A DNA stretch of 64,000 nt from Bigelowiella natans CCMP2755 (Eukaryota; Cercozoa; Chlorarachniophyceae): assembly GCA_000320545.1 (NCBI GenBank), contig ADNK01001434.1, forward strand, positions 82,205-146,204, written 5' to 3'. Made by a program: the position numbers and the translations under genes. The notes under the pieces are model-generated. The model was not told the DNA's origin. It saw only the letters and a program-made list of their open reading frames with translations, and searched no databases. Shown in pieces: positions 1 to 11,942 of this stretch (position 1 is the stretch's first letter; every line of letters begins with the position of its first letter).

Positions 1-169
1 AGAGCGCTGGAATCGAGACTTTCTGCCCCCCCCTCGCCACCGTTGCGCCTCAGTTCCAAGTGAACCCGCAGCAAAAGCAGCACCAGCAAGACTTCAGGGT
101 AACTGGTTTACCATTTGATTTTCTTCACAAAAGCATTGCTGCTGCTGTTACGATAACTTCATGTGGGCG

Positions 170-200
<31 letters not shown>

Positions 201-204
201 AACC

Positions 205-669
205 ATGTTAACCAATCAGCTTCCTGGCACCTCGGCTGTAAGCAATTCGCAGCTGTCTGTTCTCCGGTCCCTTCTGCTCAACGACCTGCAGAGGCTGCGA
301 CAAGTAAGGATGTGGATTATTGTGGGGAGGGAGGAGGGGTTGTCTTTTTTTGGGGCAGGAGCTGGGGGACAGGGAATGGTGCTTATTGTCGCGAATTGCC
401 GAATGTCAGCCATCATCATTTTATCCCTCCCCAACACTCCGCAGGTGGCATGGTGGCGATACGAGGAATTTGCCAGGAGGCGGCTTTGTAAACAGGTGGA
501 GTGGACAAATGATGATGAATGATGATGATGATGGCGAAGAGATACAGGAAGGAAGATGGGGAGGGGAAGAAAGTCGATTGTGTTTGTAAAGAAAAAAATA
601 CTATAACCCCAATCCATCTTCTCCCTCCACTTTTCCTCTGGACGTTCGAACGCACATAAACATACACCC

Positions 670-713
<44 letters not shown>

Positions 714-1294
714 CTTTTTTCGGTGCTGTATCCGCGTGGAAAAATATTGAGATCCCGATGTGCAAAGCCCATCGATCGATGCTTTGCTACATTCCTTTTC
801 TTTCCGAGTTTGCTCCTTCATACCCTGTCGAACGTCCGTCGTCCCTTTTCCCCTTCATTCACCAAAACATACTGGAATCATTATAATAACTAATGGTTCC
901 GGCTTTCCAGTGGACGCAGTCGCCGCCATCGTCGTCGCCGCCGCTGCCGCATCATTCGCCACAACAGCCGTTTACTCCTCGCCGTAGTCCTCCTCCTCCT
1001 CTTCTTCCTCCTCCTCCTCTCCCCCCCCCCCCCCCCACCTGGTGCAGCCCGTAGTGGTAGTAGCGCTTTACGAAGTCGCGCGCCTCCCCACACGGCGGCG
1101 GCGGCGGCAGTAGCTGCGACTCGCACCACTGGGAACCGACATGCCTCCCCAGCATCCCCAGCGAGCAAGTTGAGTATGGTGGACAACGATGATGGTTATG
1201 ATGGGGATGGCTACGGGAAGAAAGCAGCAGGCGAGCGGCGGCGACGGCAGCGGCGGCACAAAATTCAGAACGACGGCGACAAAGTCGGCCACGG

Positions 1295-1343
<49 letters not shown>

Positions 1344-1490
1344 TTGTCTCCCCCTTTCGTTTTACTCCTGTATGCCGTTTATCTGGAGATTAAGATTATT
1401 TCCCTACTTCCGATCCTAAAACGCCGTAATGATGAGCTTTGGTGTGGTTTGTTGTCTTTTCTTCTGCTTCTTCCCTATCCTTCCTCCTCC

Positions 1491-1529
<39 letters not shown>

Positions 1530-2136
1530 GTGTGGAATTTAGTACGCCGCTGCTGATCGCACACGTCGCGTGTTAGTAAACTGCCTGCGCGTTGGATTGG
1601 CTGGGTTCCTCGCCTATCGATATAAGATCCGTCAGGACCACAACAGCGGAAACATGACAGCCGTCAACCTCTCCCCCACGAGTTTCTTCGACACTCTTAA
1701 GAAGCTGTACTCTCCAGGCAGTCTCTCCTCATCATCATCTTCCCTTTCCCCATCCGCTACAACGAGCATTGGAACCGCAGTCTCTGCTGCGGCACCGATC
1801 TCTGCTGGCTCATCGCCCCCCCCTGCCGCTACGGCGAACACCCCACCCCCAGCATCATCATCACCATCAACAACATCAACACAGTCGGTGGGAGCGACGG
1901 TTGCCTCTACGGCTGCAGCGAGAAGGGGCAAAGATGTCATCGGCAGCAGCAGCACGGACAAGAACAGCATGACCGACAAAAGCGGCGAAGGTGATGACGA
2001 CGCGGAAGGATTCTTCAGGAAGCGACCCTGGCTCCTTGTCTTCCCCGCCGCTTTCGGCGCGTTCGCTGCCCCAAAGGTCATTAACGATCTAAGGTGGGTT
2101 GGAAGAAGCATGTTCGATGATCTACCCCCATCCTAA
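205..2136 (+). CDS. hypothetical protein, partly resolved multi-exon gene
   Basis: I do not recognise this gene. Two exons join in phase: 205-303 (starts MLTNQLPGTSAVSN, ends at a GTAAGG donor) and 445-495 (VAWWRYEEFARRRLCKQ between CAG and GTGGAG). The last exon begins after the TTAG near 1575 and ends with TAA after ...FDDLPPS at about 2136. It holds a short hydrophobic stretch (NCLRVGLAGFLAY), a Ser/Pro/Thr/Ala-rich low-complexity middle of about 100 residues, and a C-terminal hydrophobic segment (WLLVFPAAFGAFAAPK). The exon or exons between 496 and 1570 are not resolved: there is a Pro-rich candidate after the CAG at 910 and a basic one near 1045-1290, but they are not in one frame. A small membrane-associated protein is possible. 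The 5' start is uncertain, and whether all parts belong to one gene is inferred. Confidence 0.35.
673..711. repeat. (GT)n microsatellite in intron
   Basis: Long uninterrupted GT dinucleotide run inside the presumed intron of the 205-2136 gene. A second GT run lies at 1494-1530 and a CT run at about 1299-1335 in the same gene. Confidence 0.9.
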
Positions 2137-3054
2137 GGTACACATGCAGAGAGAGAGGGAGAGAGAGAGGGGGGGGGGAGAGCAAGATGGACGGACTTGC
2201 GATATGAATCTCGCACTATGCGGAGTAAGCGAAAAAGTGCGACCGCATTCGGATATATCATTGTACTATTAAAGGCGTGAAACATAGCATGTTCTCTAAT
2301 AATTGAACATGCGGAAGAAGAGTGGCCGATATATCATGTGTGAATCAGCGCACTATATTAGCGCAAGTTACTATTGTTACATGTGCATGAATGGCAGCGT
2401 CTGGCTGTGCGTATGTGGTTAAAGCAACTTGCACATAGTGGCTAGCTAGCGATAGCGATACATCTAATAAATGTACCAGAGCCACGTCAAGCGTTGCGCA
2501 TGTCTCAGCTTGTGCTCCAATCTGCGAAAGAGCGAGAATGTCAGTTTGTACACATCTCATCACACTTTATTGCCATCATTAGCATGGCGTGCAACAATTT
2601 ATCTAGGATAAATATTTGTCTAGGATAAATAAACAAATAAACCATGCGCGCTGTTTTTTAATTTTGCCCTCGCTCAGCGCATATCTAGTTATCATATTAT
2701 TGCTGTTTTTTAGCTTAGCGCCGCCTATCTAGCTATGCTGCATCATTGCATCATCTGGATTTCTGTCGTATATGGTATGCTCACAATAAAGCTATGATAT
2801 CTAGATATCTAGATATGCGCGGATATATACGGAAGAGCTAGATAGCTAGATAGTATTCTGGCATTCTGGCACGCTTGCAAACAAGCATCGTTTTACTACG
2901 GCATTAAAGCGCTGGGATCTGCGATGTCTTCCTTATTCATCCTCATCATGATTGATTATACTATCAAAAAACTATCATTGCGTATCTGGCAAACAGCTAC
3001 TTATCTCCAAGAAGATGGTTCTTAAAACATCCTCAGTCTTATTTGTGCTGAATC
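2137..3054. other. intergenic spacer, AT-rich with short palindromes
   Basis: Lies between the 3' ends of two converging genes. No convincing ORF. It contains overlapping short palindromes such as TATCTAGATATCTAGATA near 2798-2816 and AGCTAGATAGCTAGATAG near 2836-2852, with few microsatellites apart from a GA/G tract at 2150-2180. Confidence 0.6.
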
Positions 3055-3209
3055 TTACTCACCAACCAGCCCGTCATCGCTCGCATCGTGCGGATCGTCA
3101 TTCGCCGGAATCTTCGAGCCCGTCACCATGGCCGCTGACGCCTCGTTTTCCCCTTCACCGCTCCTTGATGTCAATGCCACCGGCATGTCTGGAGTGCGAG
3201 GGAACACAC

Positions 3210-3256
<47 letters not shown>

Positions 3257-4828
3257 CATATTTAACGCATGTCCGTGATGGAAGGGAAATTGCACGGGCA
3301 ACCACGAGAAAACAGAAAACGAAGGTCTACCGTGAAAGAGCGGCAGAAATCCGTCTTTTCGTCGTACTTTGGCACCGTCAGAGATGAGTTCTGCTACTGG
3401 TGTTATTTCTCCTAGTTCTATCTGAGAATCCTCCATTTTCTCCTCTTCCTCCTCGTCAACCATCCCCCCTCTCGTGGTGGTGCTGCTGTTCTCCTCGAGC
3501 GCACTTTTCCCTCTACGTTCCTGATACTTACTGTATGCCACGAGGAGAATCCCAGCTCCGATCATGCAGACCCCAAGAATCGTTATGCCATTCGCGGCCT
3601 GAGGTTGTTTGTTTGTTTGCTTGCTTGTGCTGCTCGGAGTGGCTATAGGAAAGGACTTCGTTGGCATGTTTTGCTCGTGGGGGGAGGGGGGGGGGGGGGG
3701 GGGGGAAATAGGAATTTGAGCTTTTAAAGACAGAATGCCCTCAAAATGCAGATACGACAATAGTACTTACCGTCTTAAAGATAACGAATTCCCAAAGATA
3801 CGCAAAAGCGACGTCAGTGGAGCGGAGCAGCGCTGAAGGGCCTGCGGGTGCTTTCTGTTTCGCGAGAGGAGACGACAGCGAGTGGAAGAGAGAAAGAGAC
3901 GAAGAGATACTAAGGGTAAGCGGCAAACAAAGGCAAAAGCCAACACTCGTCGATCTCGCTATATATACTGCATCTCCCCACAACCAACCTGTCCGGCGTA
4001 GTTCATCATGAAATGCCCGAAAGTTCCAAACTGTAGTAAGATGTCATTATTACCAAATTTTAGAGCAAACAATCATCGTGATCACCGCCACATCGATACG
4101 GCGCCACAAAAGGACATTGTACTATTTCTCCCCCTCCCCCCCCCCTTCGGAGTGCTGATTTTGGCACCGCGCTGGCTACTACTACTTTATCGAGAGAGGT
4201 GATGGCGATACAGGTACCGACGACGACTATGATGCTGATGATGCATGCGTGTGGAAGGAGAAATATGAAGAAGAGGGAGTGGATTGGAGCGAACCGTGCA
4301 CATTCCTGCGATGTACACCCAGCCAAGCTTAGACGGAAACGTCATCCTAGATACCTGAATGATGATGCATTTATGAGTCGAGTGTGCTCGTTTGGGGTCC
4401 ATACAAGAAGAGGGGGCGAGCCATGCGTGCATGAATAAAAGTGTGTTCTCCTCTTGCTGCCTCCCCGCCTCCACCTCCCTCTCACCCCTACTCTCTCTCT
4501 ATTTATTTATGTCTAGGCTCGCATGCATGAAGGCACTAACTGCAATGTTATCCCGCTGCTGCTGCTCCTCCTGCTGCTGCTGCTGATGATGATAATGCTA
4601 CAATTATACACTCACTGTGTTGGCAAGGACGAATGAGATGAGCATGCTCCCCACCACCCAGGACCACAACAGATTTAGAAGGTGAGCAGCCTTGGCCTTT
4701 CGTACGATCACGAACAGGCATCCTCCGATCAAGCTCCCTTTTTTGGTATTATTGGTGGGGGAGGGGGTGTAGATAACCATTTTGGTCAGCGAGAAGGCAA
4801 AGCCATCATGATTGCAAAAAACAAAGCT

Positions 4829-4868
<40 letters not shown>

Positions 4869-5372
4869 CATGTATCGAGCGTGGTGATAGTAAGAAGCAG
4901 CAACAGCAAAGAAGCAGACAACGACCTCCCATTGCTGTGAGATACCCGATCCAAGCATATGGGTGATGACTCTCTGCGGATGCTAATGCAAAAAGGGACA
5001 GGTGGAGAGGGAGTCAGGGCTTAGGCTTGAAGGGGGGGCGGGGGGGGGCACTTTGCAGGTAAATGGTAAGAGAAGAAAAATGAGGAGGAGTGGGAGGAGA
5101 ACTATCCTCGTCATTTGCAATTTCGCCTATGTCTTTCAACTTGCACGCGCGGAGCACACAGACTGCGAGGAATCACCATGGCCACCTCCCTTATCAAACA
5201 AGAACGAGGGCTGAGCCACCAAGATCGCACCTCCTACGTGGGAGGGGGGGGGGGGGGGGATATAGAAGAGTGGATGCCGAGGAAAAAGAGGGGGAGGGGG
5301 GACCAGGAAACTTCTGGACATAGCATCTACTACTACTACTACTACTACTTCAACTTCTGCAGCTACACAACT

Positions 5373-5406
<34 letters not shown>

Positions 5407-5884
5407 CAGCGCTGAGGAGGATGGATGTTGCTTTCAGGATTGTGATAGGCTCCCCGAGCATTATTCGCGCTACGACGACCGTAACCACCTGACCTCAGGC
5501 GGTAAGATGGGAAGATCACAAGAGAATTCCACAGCAGCGGCACAAGAGGAAGTAAGCTTATCAGTGCTGCGAGTTGGGCGAAAGCGAAGCGCAGGGGGGG
5601 TGGAGGTGGTAATTAGGGTCAAGTCACCGGATATAATGAAGATAGTGATATCGCGTCTCCTACGAGAAAGATAATGTGGAAACGCGACGATGACAACAAA
5701 TGGTTAAGACAAGGTTCGACGGTGATATGGCGGTGACAATGATGATTATGATGATCATGATTGTTGTGATGACACGATTATTGGATGCATGTTTCGCGAA
5801 TTTCACCACCGATGGGCAGCAGGACAATCGTGAAGAAGTAACAGCAGAATCCACAGCCCCCAAGTACCTATGTTAAAATTATTA

Positions 5885-5925
<41 letters not shown>

Positions 5926-6173
5926 CAGATGAAAGTATTAAGTGTTTATTAACTGGCGCAATTGTTAGCGAACAGTGAAAAAAAAACATAATGTTATTAC
6001 CCCACGAAGAAGAACCCACTTTCTTGTCGGGTGCTACAGATGCAAGTTGTAAATTGAAGGACAAACACGGAAATTGAAGAAACAAGTTATGGACGACTTC
6101 TCAACCACATCAGTAATCATTGGCACTACAAACGCGACAACTATCCACTACTACTACAACAACAACAACAACA

Positions 6174-6207
<34 letters not shown>

Positions 6208-6539
6208 ACTTCTATTCCTACAACAAAGTAAGTATTCTTCCACCACCTCTCCAAACCAGGTCGGCACTTTGTAGTAAAATAGGCCGCTGAGCACTACGAC
6301 GCCTTGGGCTGTGGCTCGCATGAACACCAGCTGGAAGGCCGGGACTCCCGATTCTACGCACATATGATGATATTTTCGATGTGTAGGGGATTAATGGATG
6401 TAATGTGCGTTTCTGTGCAGTTGTTACCTGCAGCCAGCTTCACGAAGACGCCCATAACAGAGAAAAGCAAGGCACTCAAGAACATAATCGTCAGGGCCGT
6501 GGACTCAACGCCCATACCACAGCATTTCAGCACCGCCAT
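3055..6539 (-). CDS. EamA/DMT-family transporter (SLC35G/TMEM20-like)
   Basis: A multi-pass membrane carrier of the drug/metabolite transporter superfamily; the substrate cannot be told. Thirteen exons on the minus strand: 6539-6428, 6353-6247, 5867-5807, 5566-5544, 5488-5407, 5233-5186, 4982-4926, 4737-4616, 4354-4295, 4030-3989, 3854-3771, 3598-3532, 3188-3055. They sum to 999 nt, giving 332 aa with matching phases throughout. Family landmarks appear in order: first helix FLSALLFSVMGVFVKLA; SGVPAFQLVFMRA; GFCCYFFTIVLLPIG; ARIMLGEPITIL followed by GAILVAQPSFLF; GYLTAMGGSLIGGCLFVIVR; FGHFMMNYAGQ; and LLRSTDVAFAYLWEFVIF before the last helix ANGITILGVCMIGAGILLV. About ten helices are expected from two EamA repeats. 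The C-terminal tail is acidic. ATG 6539 is the first in-frame ATG. Exon 4 (23 nt) is the least certain. Introns carry AT, CTA and G-run microsatellites. Confidence 0.85.
3207..3252. repeat. (AT)n microsatellite
   Basis: Run of about 20 AT units in the last intron of the transporter gene. Similar AT runs lie in its other introns at about 4831-4865 and 5884-5922, a G homopolymer at about 3678-3705, and CTA trinucleotide runs at 5325-5350, 5374-5406 and 6140-6207. Confidence 0.9.
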
Positions 6540-6976
6540 TGAACCTGCAGGATGTAGCAAGTCCTGGTTGAATTCTACCGAATTCTATGGAGCGGATAGA
6601 AGAAGCGTGGGGCAACCAGGGTGCGAGCAGCTGAGGTCTGGCTGAGCCCGTCGCCTTTCTGGATTCCGAATTTCGGTCGTAATGAGCAAGCGGCAGTTTT
6701 AACTTTGTCGCAGACATAAAATGGATGGGGTTCTCGATTTCTCATGTCGAACATAAGGCCGACGACCGCAAAAACACAGAGGTTTTCCCCCGGTGCGACG
6801 CGCATCATTTCGTTGTCGCAGGGAAGACTCAGATCGCGGCAGCGAATTTTCAGAGAAAGTGAGAAAGTGCATTCGGATGTCCGTGGATGTTGTTGTCGCA
6901 CTCCCAAGATTCGGAGGAGGCGCCTCCGAGGAGGAGCAGGAGCCATTCCATTCGTACGTCCCCTCTGCCAGGTGCG

Positions 6977-7474
6977 ATGGAGGACAGCAGCAGCAGCAGC
7001 AGTGGGGTGAGATTCAACCGGGCTGAAGACGATTCACCCTGTATCGGACAGAAGCGCGCCAGGATCGCCCTTTTTAGGCCTGTCATCGTCGAGGCGCTGG
7101 CGTTTCTACGTCCTCTCGAGTACACACCCAATGAACCCTTCCCCTGACCTGATTCGCTAATCCTCGTTCCCAGAGCAATCAATGTGTTGCTACTCTCCAT
7201 GTCGCGAACGTGTATGATGTACGCGATGATGATCGTTCACAGATTACTCAGCACGGAGTCAGTCTGCAAGTCCTGGAGGGCCATCCTCCGGGAGCACGAT
7301 CAGGTATGGAGAATTAGCTATGTGTCATGGTACCTAGGCGCTACAGACCACACACGTAGACGGCAGCAGTTGCGTGAGGACAGCACGGAAGGTCTTCTGG
7401 GTAGCCTTCTCACACGAGCACGAAAACGCTGGAGGGACCTTATCGTATGGGTAGTAGTAGTAGTACTGCTGCTG

Positions 7475-7522
<48 letters not shown>

Positions 7523-7863
7523 CCAATTACCGTACTTACACTGCTTCACACTTTGTCAGCCATCTTCTTGAATCAATCCCCCACATTGTCACTGCTTGTG
7601 TTGGTTTTGAGGATGTTATTCGCTTTTGCTGCAGAGGAGCATGGCGGAGGCTATGCGTTATAAACCGGGCGATCCGCGCGTGTGTCAGCGAGTGAACATC
7701 ACCAAAGAGTCTCTCACCAATGGCACCTTCACCGACGACACCACCGCAAATAGCAGCATGGCCAAAAAAATGTTTCTTCGCCGCCTCATGTTGCTCACAC
7801 GCGGCGATGATATCAAGAATGCTGCCGACGTCTTCGAGAATGTAAGTAAAACAGCCCATGGTA

Positions 7864-7904
<41 letters not shown>

Positions 7905-8714
7905 TGTTGTTGTTGTTGCAGTAGTAGTACCAGCACCAGCATCAGTAGCAATGGTAGTAAATCCGTAGTAGCAACCAAGTCTGCAGTAGAATCTCGCTCT
8001 CATTCCCTTCAATTATGATATTGTGTTGGTCGGATCCCGTGGTTCTTTGAATACGTGCAACGAAAATCGCACAGGACAACGATCGCCCGTAAGCTACTAT
8101 CCGAGCTCATTCATGCGTGTTGATGATATAGGGAACGAGTCTAGTTTTAAATTTCAGTTAGAATTTGCTTATTATAGAATCTTGTCGTCGTGCAAGTTAT
8201 AGGTGATTGTGTATACAGCACAGCTGTCCGCAAGCCGTCAATATACTTTTTGTTGGTATCTGCTCGCAGATGTATGGCACACGGGGTTCGAAAACTACAG
8301 CCGTTGCAGCATACTCACCGTCTCCTAGCCCATGCTAGAGAGCAAGCCCCTCAGCAGAATGACCATGATCGTTGCGTTGAAGAAAAGCGGCTCCGAAGAA
8401 GCTCCCAGATTGCCTACTTCGAGTGCTTGGTGGAAGAGGCATCGGTAGGGCTGGTATCAGAGTCGAGTGTATTTAACGCTCGTGACCACGTCGGATGGAG
8501 AAGTGCTAGCGTTGGGTACCACAGCGATGACGGTAGTAGTAGTCATAGGAGCAGTAGTTGTAGTAAAAGTAGAAGAAGAAGAAGAAGAAGAAGAAGAAGA
8601 AATAAGTAGTAATAGCGTGAATAAATAGCGCTAGTAGTAATTACGTAACCCGGTTCTGTTCTGATCGTGTTAATACAATACTAAGCTTTAGTCGCGAAGA
8701 TGAGAGCGATCGAC

Positions 8715-8761
<47 letters not shown>

Positions 8762-9139
8762 CATAGGAACAGCAGCGGCAATAGTAGTTAGTAGCAGTAG
8801 TAGCAGTAAGTACGCCGCTTTTGTAAGGCGGGCTATACTTCAACCTGAGGGGAGCGGAAAGGGGCGACGAAGAATCCGAGGACGAGTTTTTTAACTTTAT
8901 GGACCCTGGACCAGGTATTAGTAGTAGTAGTAGTAGTAGTAGTAAGCACCAGTAGTAGCAATTGCTGGTGATGGCAGAGGTAGTGGAAAGAGGTGGCAAA
9001 TACCTCTTTACAAGAGGGTTCTTGATGATGATAGCATAGCAATGGTCATTGTTGTTGGTGTTGGTGTTGTTGTTGTTGTTGTCTGCAGAGTATGGGGAAA
9101 AGCTGTCGTTCGGGGAGCCATTTGGAAAGGCACACCCAG
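6977..9139 (+). CDS. F-box protein
   Basis: Likely substrate adaptor of an SCF-type ubiquitin ligase. Exon 6977-7119 starts MEDSSSSSSG and joins 7243-7303 in phase. Together they give an F-box core: VIVEALAFLRPLE then LLSTESVCKSWRAILREHDQ, with the usual hydrophobic-Leu-Pro-like helix and V-C-K-S-W. The next in-phase exon ends ...TRARKRWRDLI at about 7445 (start near 7368). Then come 7635-7841 (MAEAMRYKPGDPRV... to DVFEN), a 14-nt micro-exon 8075-8088, and 8270-8444 (basic, ending YFECLVEEAS). Further exons near 8855-8914 (acidic, DEESEDEFFNFMDPGP) and 9089-9139 (EYGEKLSFGEPFGKAHP) join each other in phase, but their link to 8444 is missing and the stop codon is not found. A second F-box occurs in the kinesin gene 6 kb away, with the same V-C-K-S-W signature. 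Confidence 0.55.
7477..7518. repeat. (AT)n microsatellite
   Basis: About 20 TA units in an intron of the F-box gene. The same gene region also carries AGT runs (7862-7904, 8920-8943), GAA runs (8573-8602) and a second AT run at 8718-8758. Confidence 0.9.
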
Positions 9140-10100
9140 TAAGGCGCATGAGCTTACCATCCAACACTGCACAACACACACACACACACATAAATAAAAA
9201 ATATATATCTAAAGATATGCATATACGTGGGAACTATATGAAAGCTTTGCTCCTATATCTCGTATATGTCACTCTTATCCACTTCCCCTCCTCCTCCTCC
9301 TACTTCAATCCGGTCCTTTCCTCGTATTGTTATTTCTCTTCCATAAACGGTAGTCCGTCGTCGGCTGTGGTGTGGATTTTGCCACCTCCACAGTAAGTCG
9401 TTGGACATTTATAGGGACAGAGGAGACTATCATCGTCTCCCGCTACTTCCCAATTATCATATTCACCACCAAGAACCATTCTATTTTGCAAGAGATGTTG
9501 TCGCTCTCCTTTTCCCTACACGATCATTGAGCCGCCGTTCGTCGTATCTTGTATCAGTAGAGCATCCATCATTTGACGATGTGGGGATCTAGTGGTGTCA
9601 GTCACAATGAATGCATTCATTCATTCTATTATCACTAGAGAACCATTGTTATTTTCTGCTTCGCGCATCGTAACATCCTAGAGCTATGAGGTACGAATAG
9701 ACACTATGCACTCGCACTTGTAGGTATTCTTCACCCTGGAAGGAAAGCTAGTTGGTGCTCGCACGTTTCATAGGAAGTCACTAGAAACTGCGCGTCTGCC
9801 TGCAGTATCCATTCACAGAAAGGGTAGCATTCCGTAGTAGCATGTTGGCAGATTATAATAAAGTTAAGCAAACTGCTATAGCAGTGGCACGTGCTCTTTT
9901 GAACCCGGATTCCAAAAAAATAAAGTGTGAGCGTCGACCATTTCTGTCCTGCGTTCTGGGACAGAGATCATCGACGTTTGCAGGACCGCGATTTTTTTTT
10001 TCACTCTCTTCATTCTGTGGTGCGACGCATAATGAGAAATGAGATGAACGAATGACCGGGATGACAATTCAACAATGATGATGGTACGTGGTGGATAATA

Positions 10101-10140
<40 letters not shown>

Positions 10141-11155
10141 TTGAATCTTCACAAATTCTAATTATTTTTTTATAATCCACCACGGTACAGGGGGCCTGTG
10201 CGCATTGCTGCGCTGTTCGTCACATTTCCTGTTCGACATCGACGGTTACGTACTTCGACGCTTAAATTGCCGGGGAAATGATAGAGCTGGGAAGGAGTCC
10301 CTCTCCGTCTCTACCGCTGCTGCAGAGAACAGCAATTGTGGTAGACCCTGACGTCAGGTGTTGTGACATGTGTGTCCACACAGCTGCTGTGTTGGACGCT
10401 GACAGCAAATACATTGTCTTTCTTGGCACTTGAAACAGAGCCGCAACCATCTACACATGTCACACGCAACACAGCCACATCGCTTCTTGTCATCTTTCTG
10501 CGCCAGCGCGCAAATTACACGATCAGCCGCACACCTGTGCCAGGCATCTGTTAAAATAGTCTCGTCTGAAGGCATGACAACACTGCATAAAGCCACACAC
10601 ATGCAAACAGACTTCATCATGGATGATCACAAATCTAGCCATATGCAAAGCTGAAAGCATGTGCTTTCCACGCGCAGGCATTGACAGGTGCAACTGGCAC
10701 GCATGGCACTCATGCACAATTGGTGAATGCCATTGATGCAGTCATGCAGGCAGTGCTATGGGCATGTACGTCTAGCTATTCACGTGCAATGCAATGTGTT
10801 GCCGCAGAGAGGCACCTACGGTGCACGATGAGTGCGAGTGTTGCGTATTGCGAAACACTTAGCTTAACATCGACAACATGGTAGCAAACTCCAAACGCTG
10901 CAGTGCTAGAGTGCGTGAAATATTGCAACTACTATGATGTTGCGAAAGCAGCATTAAAGCAGCACACATGAAGTGCACGCAGTTCTTCACATGATCTTTG
11001 CTCATCAGCATGATTCCACAAAACATTCCCCCACGAATCGTACAGAGAATCTACAGACAACTTGTGTCTCTACACCTTCCAAAGTACACATGTACCACAT
11101 ACACGTACGCATAGAGAAAAAGATAACTTGTGTCTCTATAATCGAAATCATAATG
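9140..11155. other. intergenic spacer
   Basis: No supported gene. The 9.2-10.1 kb part holds short uninformative ORFs and an AT run at 10110-10137. From about 10.3 to 11.1 kb the base composition changes to a CA/GC-rich, ATG-CAT palindrome-rich type (many GCATG, CACATG and TGTGT words) that recurs in other spacers of the window. The 3' end of the F-box gene may lie in the first few hundred bases. Confidence 0.5.
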
Positions 11156-11909
11156 CTATGAATGCCCACGGAAATTAGCTTTCAGAGCCTCATAAAATTT
11201 CTGGAAGTCATCACTATTCCCATTGCCAAGATTTCTTATCTCTATGATAGATGTATCAGATTCTTCCTTGTACGCGTAGATGTGCATGAGGCATTGAACT
11301 TGCAAGTTTTGATCTGCCTTCTCCCCTTTCAGCGTGAGAGAAACTTTCATCTGTAATCAGCGAATCGACGCAACGTGTGTCAGCTTTGCTTCGAGCGGCA
11401 ATCATCAGTGACACATGCATATACGAGTTCACCTGCCACGAACAAGAGCTCTACACGGGTGTTGCACAGACGCGCTCCACACAACAGACAGGCTCATCTC
11501 ATACTCGCAGTTTCAGCACGCATGGCTTTATTCCATCCAGATTCGTGAAACATATATCCTTCTGCCTAACCCCTACTACTATTACTACTATTACTACTAC
11601 TACTACTACCGCGAGCGTTCTATCGAGTTCCAACAGCACATCGGCTTTGCAGTGGTCCAACATGGCGAGCAGATACTTCATCGTTTCGAACGGTGAGTCC
11701 CGGTGTACGACCTTGGTGTGAAACTTTATCGGACCTAGCTTTTCGCTATAAATACGAGCCTTTCCGTTTATAGCCTAACGGTAAGTCAGCCTCAATGTAA
11801 GAAGAGGGATAAACAACTTGAGATGCTCGGCTCAAAGTCAAGCATTTTCAATCCGTGATCTTTCTATAATTTCAAACGAAAGACGCAACGCACACTCATG
11901 TGTACTACT

Positions 11910-11942
<33 letters not shown>

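Noticed and set aside
216-821. Long minus-strand ORF with poly-Thr/His tracts
   Set aside because: It is produced by a GT microsatellite read in the other direction; no splice or domain evidence.
7536-8012. Minus-strand 158-aa ORF with a poly-Thr run
   Set aside because: Shadow of the AGT repeat and of coding exon 7635-7841 of the F-box gene on the plus strand.
10363-10884. Cluster of short ORFs on both strands at 10.3-10.9 kb
   Set aside because: Cys/His/Thr-biased translations follow from the CA/GCATG-rich spacer composition; no splice signals or domains.
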